Source: Candidatus Competibacteraceae bacterium
GTDB taxonomy: Bacteria; Pseudomonadota; Gammaproteobacteria; Competibacterales; Competibacteraceae
Reading direction: 5' to 3'
Length of the DNA: 8,135 nucleotides
Assembly: GCA_012032855.1 (NCBI GenBank)
Contig: JAAUQA010000128.1
Location: 1-8,135, forward strand
In this document: one piece after another, positions 1-6,177 of the stretch
Layout of the letters: each line of letters starts with the position of its first letter
Numbering within the stretch: the first letter of the stretch is position 1
Position numbers and translations under genes: made by a program
The notes under the pieces: model-generated
What the model saw: only the letters and a program-made list of their open reading frames with translations
Databases searched by the model: none
What the model was told of the DNA's origin: nothing

Positions 1-1
1 G

Positions 2-598
2 TTCCGCAATACATCAGAGAGTGAGGCTGCTAAACCGGTCCCTAACCTAACGCCGACAGATCAGGTCAAAGCGAGAGCGCAAGAGTTAGAAAACCGGTTT
101 AAGAATTGGACGTTTATTATCCCCGATTTCAAGGCTGAGTTGTTCAGCATGAGCGAGGATCAATTGTTGGAGGACGAACCCGCACCTGAAACAACTAAGC
201 CGCCGACCGATCAACCACAAGCGGAAACCACCGATGCACCGACTGCTGAGCAACCACAAGCAGAATCAGAAACGACAGAAGTACCGATTGCGGACCCTGA
301 AATTCAGCCAACAGAGCCTGTGGAAGCTGTTCCGGTAGAAACAGAGTCCAAAGCAGTGGAAACACCGTCAGAGCAGCCAGCCGCCGACACCGAAGTGCCG
401 CAGTCTGATGAGGTTAAAATTTCGCCCCATAACCCGGATTCCGGGGCTTCAACAGTACCGAATACACCGGTAACCCCGGAACCGCCGGAAACCTCGGTCA
501 CGCGGGAAGAGGAGAAAACTGATTCGACGCCGGATAGCTCGGTTGAAGAACCGCCTATGGAGTTGGAAGAACAGACGGAACCGGAAAATCAGCAGTAA
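2..598 (+). CDS. C-terminal part of a probable DUF4340-type protein with an acidic Pro/Thr/Glu-rich tail (5' end outside window)
   Basis: The frame is open from the first bases of the window to the TAA at 596-598, so this is the 3' end of a longer gene (198 residues visible). A TTG at 140 and an ATG at 149 could be read as starts, but the open frame upstream makes them internal. The first ~55 residues include a segment around NWTFIIPDFKAELFS followed by EDQLLE, which resembles by eye the C-terminal end of DUF4340 proteins (often encoded near ABC-2 type transport or gliding-like genes). That assignment comes from memory of the family pattern and is moderate at best. The remaining ~145 residues are low complexity, rich in Pro, Thr, Glu and Gln, strongly acidic and probably disordered. 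They contain an imperfect 13-residue duplication (DQPQAETT.. / EQPQAESETT..). No membrane segment is visible in this part. The function of the tail is unknown. Confidence 0.6.
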   Translation, partial: FRNTSESEAAKPVPNLTPTDQVKARAQELENRFKNWTFIIPDFKAELFSMSEDQLLEDEPAPETTKPPTDQPQAETTDAPTAEQPQAESETTEVPIADPEIQPTEPVEAVPVETESKAVETPSEQPAADTEVPQSDEVKISPHNPDSGASTVPNTPVTPEPPETSVTREEEKTDSTPDSSVEEPPMELEEQTEPENQQ

Positions 599-634
599 AG
601 CGAGAGTATTTTCTGCTACTTTCTCTGTCGCTTT
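597..634 (+). terminator. Possible hairpin terminator after the DUF4340-like gene
   Basis: AAAGCGA (597-603) is the exact reverse complement of TCGCTTT (628-634). The stem can be extended by GAG/CTC with a 2-nt bulge. It begins at the stop codon and ends in a short T run (TTT, then CTC), so it is a poor match to a classical intrinsic terminator. The position directly after the gene is the main support. Confidence 0.3.
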
Positions 635-643
635 CTCATAAGA

Positions 644-670
644 CTCCTTCTCCCGGCATGGGAGAAGGAG
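644..670. repeat. Perfect 11-bp inverted repeat, intergenic hairpin
   Basis: CTCCTTCTCCC (644-654) and GGGAGAAGGAG (660-670) are perfect reverse complements around a 5-nt loop (GGCAT). There is no T run on either side, so a simple rho-independent terminator is unlikely. The purine/pyrimidine-biased arms look like the short dispersed palindromes found between genes in many proteobacteria. Only one copy lies in this window, so repeat status is an inference. It may also insulate the downstream antitoxin promoter or stabilise the upstream mRNA end. Confidence 0.5.
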
Positions 671-706
671 GGGACACATCACAGAAGCCAATAAAATACC
701 CAGCGC

Positions 707-735
707 TTGGCCATCTCACGGCAATATGGTATTCT
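707..735 (+). promoter_or_regulatory. Candidate sigma70 promoter of the antitoxin gene
   Basis: TTGGCC (707-712) and TATTCT (730-735) each match 4 of 6 consensus positions and are separated by exactly 17 bp. A start of transcription near 742 would give a leader of about 30 nt before the ATG at 773. The -10 hexamer abuts the phased half-sites at 735-760, as expected for an autoregulated promoter. This is prediction by eye. Confidence 0.45.
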
Positions 736-760
736 CTACATAATTCTACAAAATTGTAGA
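735..760. promoter_or_regulatory. Candidate ribbon-helix-helix operator: three 6-bp half-sites spaced 10 bp apart
   Basis: TCTACA occurs at 735-740 and again at 745-750, and its reverse complement TGTAGA lies at 755-760. The three start points are exactly one helical turn apart. The last two form a palindrome with 7-bp arms (TCTACAA 745-751, TTGTAGA 754-760). The array overlaps the edge of the predicted -10 and the transcription start, upstream of a ribbon-helix-helix protein gene. Such proteins usually bind short repeated half-sites in their own promoters, so autorepression is the natural inference. Confidence 0.6.
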
Positions 761-772
761 GGCATGTCTGCC

Positions 773-1039
773 ATGGCCACAGCGATACAAGTTTCCGCCT
801 ACATCTCCGAAGAAACCAAGGCCGAGGTTGAAGCCTATGTGAAGCGGCGCGGTGTGAAGAAAGCCTACTTGATCGAAGAGGCGCTACAGCACCATCTTCA
901 GGCATTGCGGGAAATCCCGGAAGATTTGATTATTCCCTCCCGGTTGGTGTTGACCGATGAGGCAATGACAACGATCGCCGAACGCATCACTCAGGAAGAC
1001 CAGCCCACGGAGGCTCTGAAAGCGTTATTCCGTGAGTAA
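773..1039 (+). CDS. Ribbon-helix-helix (CopG/Arc-like) antitoxin of an RHH-GNAT pair
   Basis: An 88-residue protein beginning MATAIQVSAYISEETK. The N-terminal ~45 residues fit a ribbon-helix-helix fold: a short beta strand (IQVSAYI), then helix 1 (EETKAEVEAYVKRRG) and helix 2 (KKAYLIEEALQHHLQAL). The remainder is a C-terminal tail that in such antitoxins usually wraps the partner toxin. The expected role is to bind DNA at its own promoter and neutralise the GNAT acetyltransferase encoded next. The start is set at 773 because AGAGG at 758-762 is 10 nt upstream. The in-frame ATG at 764 would leave that site only 1 nt away, and the TTG at 707 is part of the predicted -35 box. The stop overlaps the downstream GTG start by 8 bp, indicating translational coupling. 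The reading frame is intact, unlike that of its partner. The RHH class is well supported, the exact family less so. Confidence 0.8.
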   Translation: MATAIQVSAYISEETKAEVEAYVKRRGVKKAYLIEEALQHHLQALREIPEDLIIPSRLVLTDEAMTTIAERITQEDQPTEALKALFRE

Positions 1040-1579
1040 CGCGAAGCACGAAGTTCGCGTCCGGCGACTGGAGCCCCGTGACGACCGAACCGAATTTCGC
1101 AGTGGAAATATCGACCTCGATCGTTTTTTTCAGCGCTACGCCGGCCAGAATCAATTTCGTTACCATATTGGCACGACCTATGTCGCCGTCCAGGAGGATC
1201 GGATCGTAGGATTCGTCACTGTCTCCAGTGGCGAGATGGTTGCAGATAGCTGACAAAAAACCTGCGCCGACGCCTGCCCGCTTATCCCCTCCCCATCCTC
1301 CGCCTTGCCCGCCTGGCTGTGGACGAAAGATACCAGAGACATGGCATCGGACGGCTGCTATTACGCGCCACGCTTGAACTTGCCCTGGAGATACGGGACC
1401 GTATCGGTTGCATCGGGGTGATCGTGGACGCCAAGCTGGACTCGGTTACCTTTTATTCGTCACTGGGGTTCAAACCGGTCGACCTCGTCAGTGGCGTCCT
1501 CGGCGATCGCCCCGAACCCATCGTTATGTTTTTACCCATTGGCCAGATCGCTGCCGCGTTCAAAGGGGCAACCGACTGA
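1032..1579 (+). pseudogene. Frameshifted GNAT-family N-acetyltransferase (toxin-like partner of the RHH antitoxin)
   Basis: Two fragments in different frames add up to one GNAT protein of about 180 residues. The first (GTG at 1032 to TGA at 1251-1253) carries the N-terminal half, with LDRFFQRYAGQNQFRYHIGT and the strands TYVAV/GFVTVSSGE. The second (readable from 1250, stop at 1577-1579) starts TKNLRRRLPAYPLPILRLAR. It holds the acetyl-CoA loop as RYQRHGIGRLL and the C-terminal VTFYSSLGFKPV. Adding one base at 1250/1251 joins them as ..VADSLTKNLRRRLP.., matching the usual layout of this GNAT group. Intact relatives paired with RHH antitoxins acetylate aminoacyl-tRNA (TacT/AtaT type); that activity is family knowledge. 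The break lies between the substrate-side strands and the acetyl-CoA loop, so neither fragment should be active. The GTG at 1319 lies inside a conserved motif and is not a credible new start. A sequencing error is the main alternative. Confidence 0.8.
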
Positions 1580-1622
1580 ACAAGGTGTGCGTGATGCGCA
1601 GCAGTTAAGGAACTGCGCAACC

Positions 1623-2468
1623 CTAGAATCGAAACCCTACCCCCAAAGCGGGGCCACTGAATTCCGCATCCTGGATAAAACGATCGTCTTTTTGATCGTA
1701 TGCAAGATGCCGGTAGGCCAATCTCACGTCGCCCCAATCGAAACGGTAAGTGACACCGAGCAGCACTTGCCAGGTCAGATCCGAGTCACCGGTTCCGACA
1801 TCGGCATAATAAGGTACAGACCATCGGTCACTCAGGTCGAACTGACCCCTGACTCCCACGATGCCATCCCATAGCGATACGGACTGCGAAAGCTTGGCAG
1901 GAGGTGGGGTCGGAGGCAGCGGACCGTTGACGCTCAGTTTGGCATCCGCATCCAGCGACAAATAGCGTACACCGCCCAAGATATCCATGCGGACTTGATC
2001 CTGCTGAACCACAGCGTAACCCAGCAACGCCATAACGATCCAGGCTTCAAGCACTTGATCCACTTCGGCGTTGATCGGTATTCCAGATCCCGGACCAATT
2101 GAAAGAGTGCTATTTTTGTCGTTGCTGAGCTTGAGGTAGATTAAATCGGATAATACTGACCATTTGCCACGCCGCGCCTCAAACGCCCCCATAAACGTCA
2201 GGTCCAAGTTATCCAGAATATCACTGGCATCGACGCTAATATTCCCTCCGGAACCGGTAGTTCCCACCGAATCAGGGGGAGCATCATATAGCAACGTGCC
2301 GTCGATACTTGGAAACCATCCGTAAATGGTTACCCCGAATTGCCATTCATCTGCTGATTTCTGCTCTCCCAGGACCGAACTACTGGTCAGTAGTAGGAAA
2401 CAGAAAACAGCCAAGACTATAAGACCATCAGTTTTCATTGAGCCCGGCAGCGCTGCACATCGAAGCAT
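1623..2468 (-). CDS. Outer-membrane beta-barrel protein, secreted, function unknown
   Basis: A 281-residue protein. The N-terminus has a Sec signal peptide: Lys12, a hydrophobic stretch at about residues 16-28, and likely cleavage after VLG (residue 34). The mature part opens with WQFGVTIYGWFPSIDGTL (residues 42-59), alternates polar and hydrophobic residues throughout, and ends GVGFRF. A C-terminal Phe is the usual signal for Bam-dependent insertion into the outer membrane. A proline-rich loop (PLPPTPPP, around residue 185) is probably surface-exposed or periplasmic. I recognise a general type of conserved hypothetical outer-membrane protein but no specific substrate. The start at 2468 is preferred over the ATG at 2438 because a full AAAGGAGGT site lies 7 nt upstream of it. 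The gene is divergent from the OmpA-like lipoprotein gene at 2700, and the two may be co-regulated as envelope genes, though nothing here proves it. Confidence 0.75.
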   Translation of the reverse strand: MLRCAALPGSMKTDGLIVLAVFCFLLLTSSSVLGEQKSADEWQFGVTIYGWFPSIDGTLLYDAPPDSVGTTGSGGNISVDASDILDNLDLTFMGAFEARRGKWSVLSDLIYLKLSNDKNSTLSIGPGSGIPINAEVDQVLEAWIVMALLGYAVVQQDQVRMDILGGVRYLSLDADAKLSVNGPLPPTPPPAKLSQSVSLWDGIVGVRGQFDLSDRWSVPYYADVGTGDSDLTWQVLLGVTYRFDWGDVRLAYRHLAYDQKDDRFIQDAEFSGPALGVGFRF

Positions 2469-2475
2469 TAGTTTT

Positions 2476-2484
2476 ACCTCCTTT
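2476..2484 (-). promoter_or_regulatory. Strong Shine-Dalgarno site that sets the start of the beta-barrel gene
   Basis: On the minus strand AAAGGAGGT (2484 down to 2476) precedes the ATG at 2468 by 7 nt, a near-perfect ribosome binding site at good spacing. It supports the longer N-terminus (MLRCAALPGSMKTDG..) over the internal ATG at 2438, although the internal start would give a more typical signal peptide. Confidence 0.7.
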
Positions 2485-2699
2485 CGGTTTGAATTGATTT
2501 GTGCGTCATGGGGCTGTCATGCCTTCATTCTGTCTTAAGTGAAGCACTTTTGATATCAATGCATTGTGAGATTGTTTGCTTTCATCCCCGCTATTTCAAC
2601 AAGACTAGGAAACCAATTTATGGCAGGCTTAATTTAAGAATCGCTAGACTTTTTTTACTCTAAAACCCTTATCCCACCTAACCATATCGAGTCATCATT
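2485..2699. other. Divergent intergenic region between the beta-barrel and OmpA-like genes
   Basis: This AT-rich gap must hold promoters for both flanking genes, but I see no convincing sigma70 pair on either strand. Visible elements are a 10-bp palindrome TTGATATCAA (2550-2559) and a direct repeat of GTCATG (2505-2510 and 2516-2521, 11 bp apart). On the minus strand the GTCATG region also offers ATGACA (2520-2515), a 5/6 match to a -35 box with no good -10 behind it. A T7 run lies near 2650. Any of these could be regulatory. None is assigned. Confidence 0.35.
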
Positions 2700-3413
2700 A
2701 TGAAAAAGAACACGTTACCCCAACTACTCGGTTCCACAAAGCCTTATCCCTTCGCAATCAAACGCTCGGCGTTTTGCATGTTTATCACTTTACTGGCATT
2801 GTGCCTGATAGTAACCGGCTGTCAAACCTTGAACCCCTATACCGACGAGACACAGACTAGCAAAGCCACCAAAGGCGCGGTGATCGGCGGATTGGGCGGC
2901 GCTGCCGTCGGCGCCATCGCCAACAGCCGCAAGGGGGCCTTAATCGGTTTGGGTATCGGCGCGCTGACGGGCGGACTGATCGGCAACTACATGGATCAAC
3001 AGGAAGCCAAATTACGGGCGCAATTGCGTGATACCGGTGTTAGCGTTACCCGCCAAGGCGATAACATCATATTGAACATGCCGGGCAATGTGACATTCGC
3101 CACCAATTCTGCCGATATTTCTTCAAGCTTTTATCCGGTGCTCAATTCAGTAGGCGTGGTGTTGAACGAATTCAAACAGACCTATGTCGATGTTATCGGC
3201 CATACCGACAACACTGGAGCAGCGGACTATAACCAAACGCTATCCGAGCGGCGCGCCCGCAGTGTGGCCGATTACTTAGTTAGCCGTCAGGTGGTGCCCG
3301 AGCGTTTCGTTGTCCGCGGAATGGGGCTGACTGCACCTATCGCCGATAACTCCACAGCGGATGGCCGGGCACTGAATCGGCGGGTTGAAATCATCCTGGC
3401 GCCTATTAGCTGA
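2700..3413 (+). CDS. OmpA-family outer-membrane lipoprotein with glycine zipper (YiaD-like)
   Basis: A 237-residue protein anchoring the outer membrane to peptidoglycan. The signal peptide is type II: hydrophobic core at residues 28-38 and lipobox VTGC with Cys41 as the lipidated residue. The next residue is Gln, so no Asp retention signal is present and outer-membrane sorting is expected. Residues 59-95 form a glycine-zipper segment (GGLGGAAVG..GIGALTGGLIG). Residues ~120-235 are an OmpA C-terminal domain with GHTDNTGAADYN (167-178), LSERRARSV (181-189) and NRRVEI (226-231). Asp170 and Arg185, 15 residues apart, match the pair that binds diaminopimelate in OmpA domains. The signal peptide has an unusually long N-terminal region of about 25 residues. 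The Met27 start would remove every positive charge before the core and has no ribosome site, so the ATG at 2700 is kept despite a weak one there. Domain calls are firm; the YiaD likeness is by architecture. Confidence 0.9.
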   Translation: MKKNTLPQLLGSTKPYPFAIKRSAFCMFITLLALCLIVTGCQTLNPYTDETQTSKATKGAVIGGLGGAAVGAIANSRKGALIGLGIGALTGGLIGNYMDQQEAKLRAQLRDTGVSVTRQGDNIILNMPGNVTFATNSADISSSFYPVLNSVGVVLNEFKQTYVDVIGHTDNTGAADYNQTLSERRARSVADYLVSRQVVPERFVVRGMGLTAPIADNSTADGRALNRRVEIILAPIS

Positions 3414-3446
3414 TCTTTACTTAGCTCGACTTTCCCTATTAGACCA

Positions 3447-3476
3447 CCTACCAACGTAATATCGGTAGGATTACGT
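3447..3476. repeat. Two interlaced inverted repeats after the OmpA-like gene
   Basis: CCTACC (3447-3452) pairs with GGTAGG (3464-3469), and ACGTAAT (3454-3460) pairs with ATTACGT (3470-3476). The arms alternate, and no linker separates the second and fourth arms, so the two hairpins are likely mutually exclusive. There is no U tract, so termination is uncertain. Confidence 0.4.
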
Positions 3477-3479
3477 CAT

Positions 3480-3511
3480 CGGCAGCACGGCTAAATCTGG
3501 CCGCGCTGCCG
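3480..3511. terminator. Strong GC-rich hairpin between convergent genes, possible bidirectional terminator
   Basis: CGGCAGC (3480-3486) pairs with GCTGCCG (3505-3511). After one mismatch, CGGC (3488-3491) pairs with GCCG (3500-3503), leaving an 8-nt loop. It lies between the convergent ompA-like and dabA genes, the expected place for a shared terminator. Neither strand has a U tract after the stem, so it may instead act as a 3'-end stabiliser or work with Rho. Confidence 0.45.
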
Positions 3512-3542
3512 GTTCGACGACTCAAGAGACTGCCGACTTGCG

Positions 3543-6161
3543 TTAATTCACCGCCTGCCAGCTTAGATTGCCGTTATAACGGAAATAACGCTTGCCTTCT
3601 TCGGCGATCTGGAACAGGTGCAGCCACTGATTATCGAGCAGCTGCCGGACATTCTCATGCTTCTCGATGATGCGGTTCATCTCCTCCTGGGACGCCTCAA
3701 TGAACACGTTTAACCGCAAGGGTTCATGCATAGCCTGCTGGCCATCGTGTACCGACTGAATCGGCAGTCCCACCTGCAAGTCACCGCCATTACCCTGCAG
3801 TACACCCACCGTGCCGATCACGTTGTGTAACACTTTGTTTCCACTGCCAAATCGCTCGTTATTCACCGTCGAGCCGTAATATTGCATGTTGATCCAATTC
3901 GCCACCACCATGGGCGCAATCATGATCAGTTCCAACACCGCTTTTTCCGGGTCGGCCTCGGAGTGGTAATTATGCAGGAACGAACGTCCGCCCAAGTTGA
4001 GATTTTTGGTGCGCTCGCGCGGCGCGGCGATGAAGGCTGCGTTGTTGGCTAACGCCCATTCCGGACGAACCTGCGCCCAATCACGGCTCCGCACACGGAC
4101 CTGTTCGTCCATGATGCCGGGGGTCTTGGTGCTAATGCCCAAACTGTCCGAGCGTTCCTTACGGGTGGCATGAGAGGCTTTTTCCAACCAAATGCGCAGT
4201 TGCTCGACATCTTTCTGATGGCTGGCCGGAATTAAATCCTCGTCGTAAATGCGCAGATCATCAGTGCAGGTGTCGTGCAATACTCCAATAAACCAGGTAT
4301 CGTCTGGAATCACGATGCCTCGTTCCGCCAAGCCCGCGCGAATATCGGGATGATTGAAAATCGCCGCGCCTACTCTCACATTGGCTTCGCCGGTATGTCC
4401 ACCGCAGGCACCGCAATCCAGGCCGGAGGCATAAGGATTATTGACGGTCGTGCTGCCATGACCGCACAGCGCCACCAGGCGCGCAAAATTCGAGGTTAAT
4501 GCCATGGCGCCCAAGGCGGTGGCAGCGGCGTCGACCTGAGCCGTGGTAACGATACCGGTTTCCGTAGGATCAGCACCCATGCCCAAACTGCGTTTCTCAA
4601 ATTCGATCTTTGGCGCGGTGCGTTTGGCAACCGCTTGATCAAAACCGTCCACGCTGGGTTTGACCACGGTGCGGGTGATGCCAAACGTGTCGGTGATGAG
4701 CTTGGCGCCATACATTAAACCCGTGGTTTCCACGAACGGGAAGCAAGACACCGCCGAGGTCTTGAACGAACGCCAGGCTTTGTCCACCAGCTTGCGGCGG
4801 ATACGCTTCGATAAAATATCGTCCACTTCCTCAGCGCTGGCGTTTTTGACCGTCTCCCGTACCCGAAACTTGGGGGTAAACAACACCGGGCACTGGGCCG
4901 AGCCGTGTTGATGGCCAATCTGAATGTATTCAATGAAGAAGGCGAAGAAGCCAGCAAAACCTATGGTTTCAATCGCTGGCGAAACGACTTCCAGATTGCG
5001 CCGATACACCTCCGAGCGAACATCAATGCAGAAGGCCGCCTGCACCGCCTTGCGCGGTTCATCCTTACGACCGGGTATCGTCAATTGATTCGAAATGGCC
5101 AGCCGGTTGACCAGATCGCGTTGAAAACCGCGTTCAAACGCCTGTTGCAACACATAACGGGTCATCAGGTCGAGGGTAACCGCGTTGTCCCTCGCACCTA
5201 TCGGCTTTTTACTGCGGGCCACCACTTTGGTTTGCCAGGCGTCGCGGAACTGCGGATCGGGATGCAAAGCATACAACGCATAATCGTAAGCCAGACGAAT
5301 CGCCAGCAATTGCACCAGCGAATCGTCTTCCGTGCCGTACAGACCTTTCTCGCGGGCGAGATACTGCACATAGGCGCTCCAGCCGCTGAGGGTCATCAGC
5401 TCGTGATGGAGAAATTCCTCGACTTTGTTGGCGGGCACTTCGAGCCGGTTGAGCACCGTTTCAATGGCTTGCAGGGGTTCGGCGGGTAATTCGGCAATCT
5501 TGTCACGAAAGCCCGGTAAACCCATGATCTCAGGAGTTTGGTCAAGAACCGCGGCCTGTTTCCAGCCGGCATAGGGCGGCAGCGAGCGCCACGGCATACG
5601 CCAAGCGGATTGCCCTTGGTCGTAATAGGCGCCACACCATTTTGAGCATTCCTCGACAATGAAGCGGCTCCAATTAGTGTCGCGCACGCTATCAAATACT
5701 TCGCTGACACTCAGCATCGCATCTTCAGGGAGACGGTTGCGGCCCTCCGGCGCTGCCGAGCGCACGGCATCCTTGAGATACGCTATGGTAAACGTATGCG
5801 CTACGGGTTCCCCCAGTGAGGCAATCAATAGCTCGCGGCTTTCATCAATGGCCGTTTGCAAGTCGGCATCGATAATGCGCAGGGATTCCAGATGTTGGCG
5901 GTAAAAGCTGAGTGGACTCAAGATATCCGCATGGGCGACTCGGCGCATTGTGGAACAGGCCGTCGCAAAACTCTGGTCTGCCAAGCCCATGAAGGGATTG
6001 ACGGCGACAAAGTTCTTCAGCGGCCACAGTGGCGGCACCCGCTTGCAGGCTTGGGTAATCTGCCCGGTCAATGCGACCATTTCTCCGGCCACGGACTCAA
6101 CCAGCTCGACATCGTCGTTCAATTCGACCGGTTCCTTCAAAACAGCAGTTTTTTTACTCAT
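3543..6161 (-). CDS. dabA: DabA, DUF2309 zinc subunit of the DAB inorganic carbon accumulation complex
   Basis: An 872-residue cytoplasmic protein. In characterised systems DabA pairs with the membrane protein DabB, and the complex is thought to hydrate CO2 to bicarbonate in one direction, driven by ion flow. The DUF2309 signatures are clear: PPLWPLKNFVAVNPF near the N-terminus, AFCIDVRSE, LCGHGSTTVNNP and LDCGACGG. The zinc and active-site set of the beta-carbonic-anhydrase-like centre is complete: Cys378 and Asp380 (CID), His568 (CGHGS) and Cys583 (first Cys of CGACGG). The C-x-D pair and the 15-residue His-Cys spacing equal those in the Halothiobacillus protein (C351, D353, H524, C539). 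The ATG at 6161 is chosen over the TTG at 6200 because AGAGGA lies 7 nt upstream and the TTG would lie inside dabB. The gene starts 16 nt after the dabB stop, so the two form an operon. No frame break or missing key residue is seen. Confidence 0.95.
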   Translation of the reverse strand: MSKKTAVLKEPVELNDDVELVESVAGEMVALTGQITQACKRVPPLWPLKNFVAVNPFMGLADQSFATACSTMRRVAHADILSPLSFYRQHLESLRIIDADLQTAIDESRELLIASLGEPVAHTFTIAYLKDAVRSAAPEGRNRLPEDAMLSVSEVFDSVRDTNWSRFIVEECSKWCGAYYDQGQSAWRMPWRSLPPYAGWKQAAVLDQTPEIMGLPGFRDKIAELPAEPLQAIETVLNRLEVPANKVEEFLHHELMTLSGWSAYVQYLAREKGLYGTEDDSLVQLLAIRLAYDYALYALHPDPQFRDAWQTKVVARSKKPIGARDNAVTLDLMTRYVLQQAFERGFQRDLVNRLAISNQLTIPGRKDEPRKAVQAAFCIDVRSEVYRRNLEVVSPAIETIGFAGFFAFFIEYIQIGHQHGSAQCPVLFTPKFRVRETVKNASAEEVDDILSKRIRRKLVDKAWRSFKTSAVSCFPFVETTGLMYGAKLITDTFGITRTVVKPSVDGFDQAVAKRTAPKIEFEKRSLGMGADPTETGIVTTAQVDAAATALGAMALTSNFARLVALCGHGSTTVNNPYASGLDCGACGGHTGEANVRVGAAIFNHPDIRAGLAERGIVIPDDTWFIGVLHDTCTDDLRIYDEDLIPASHQKDVEQLRIWLEKASHATRKERSDSLGISTKTPGIMDEQVRVRSRDWAQVRPEWALANNAAFIAAPRERTKNLNLGGRSFLHNYHSEADPEKAVLELIMIAPMVVANWINMQYYGSTVNNERFGSGNKVLHNVIGTVGVLQGNGGDLQVGLPIQSVHDGQQAMHEPLRLNVFIEASQEEMNRIIEKHENVRQLLDNQWLHLFQIAEEGKRYFRYNGNLSWQAVN

Positions 6162-6177
6162 GGGGGAATCCTCTTGC

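Noticed and set aside
707..772. TTG start at 707 for the antitoxin
   Set aside because: This stretch carries the predicted promoter and operator, and the extra residues do not belong to a ribbon-helix-helix domain. The first strand starts directly after the ATG at 773.
1250..1262. Programmed frameshift or polymerase slippage at the A6 run to rescue the GNAT protein
   Set aside because: The A run at 1255-1260 lies after the TGA at 1251-1253, so slippage there cannot bypass the stop. No slippery heptamer precedes the stop, and a one-base deletion explains the frames more simply.
1596..1620. GCAGTT/AACTGC hairpin between the GNAT remnant and the beta-barrel gene as a terminator
   Set aside because: The stem is only 6 bp with a 4-nt loop, and no T run follows on either strand. 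It is too weak to call.
1491..1874. Open frame of 127 codons on the plus strand spanning the GNAT end and the beta-barrel 3' end
   Set aside because: It overlaps the GNAT gene in another frame and runs antisense to the barrel gene. The composition is not protein-like and no start signal is present.
4905..5489. Open frame of 194 codons on the plus strand inside dabA
   Set aside because: It is antisense to the conserved DUF2309 core, including the CIDVRSE motif, has no ribosome site, and its product shows no recognisable domain. It is a by-product of dabA codon use.
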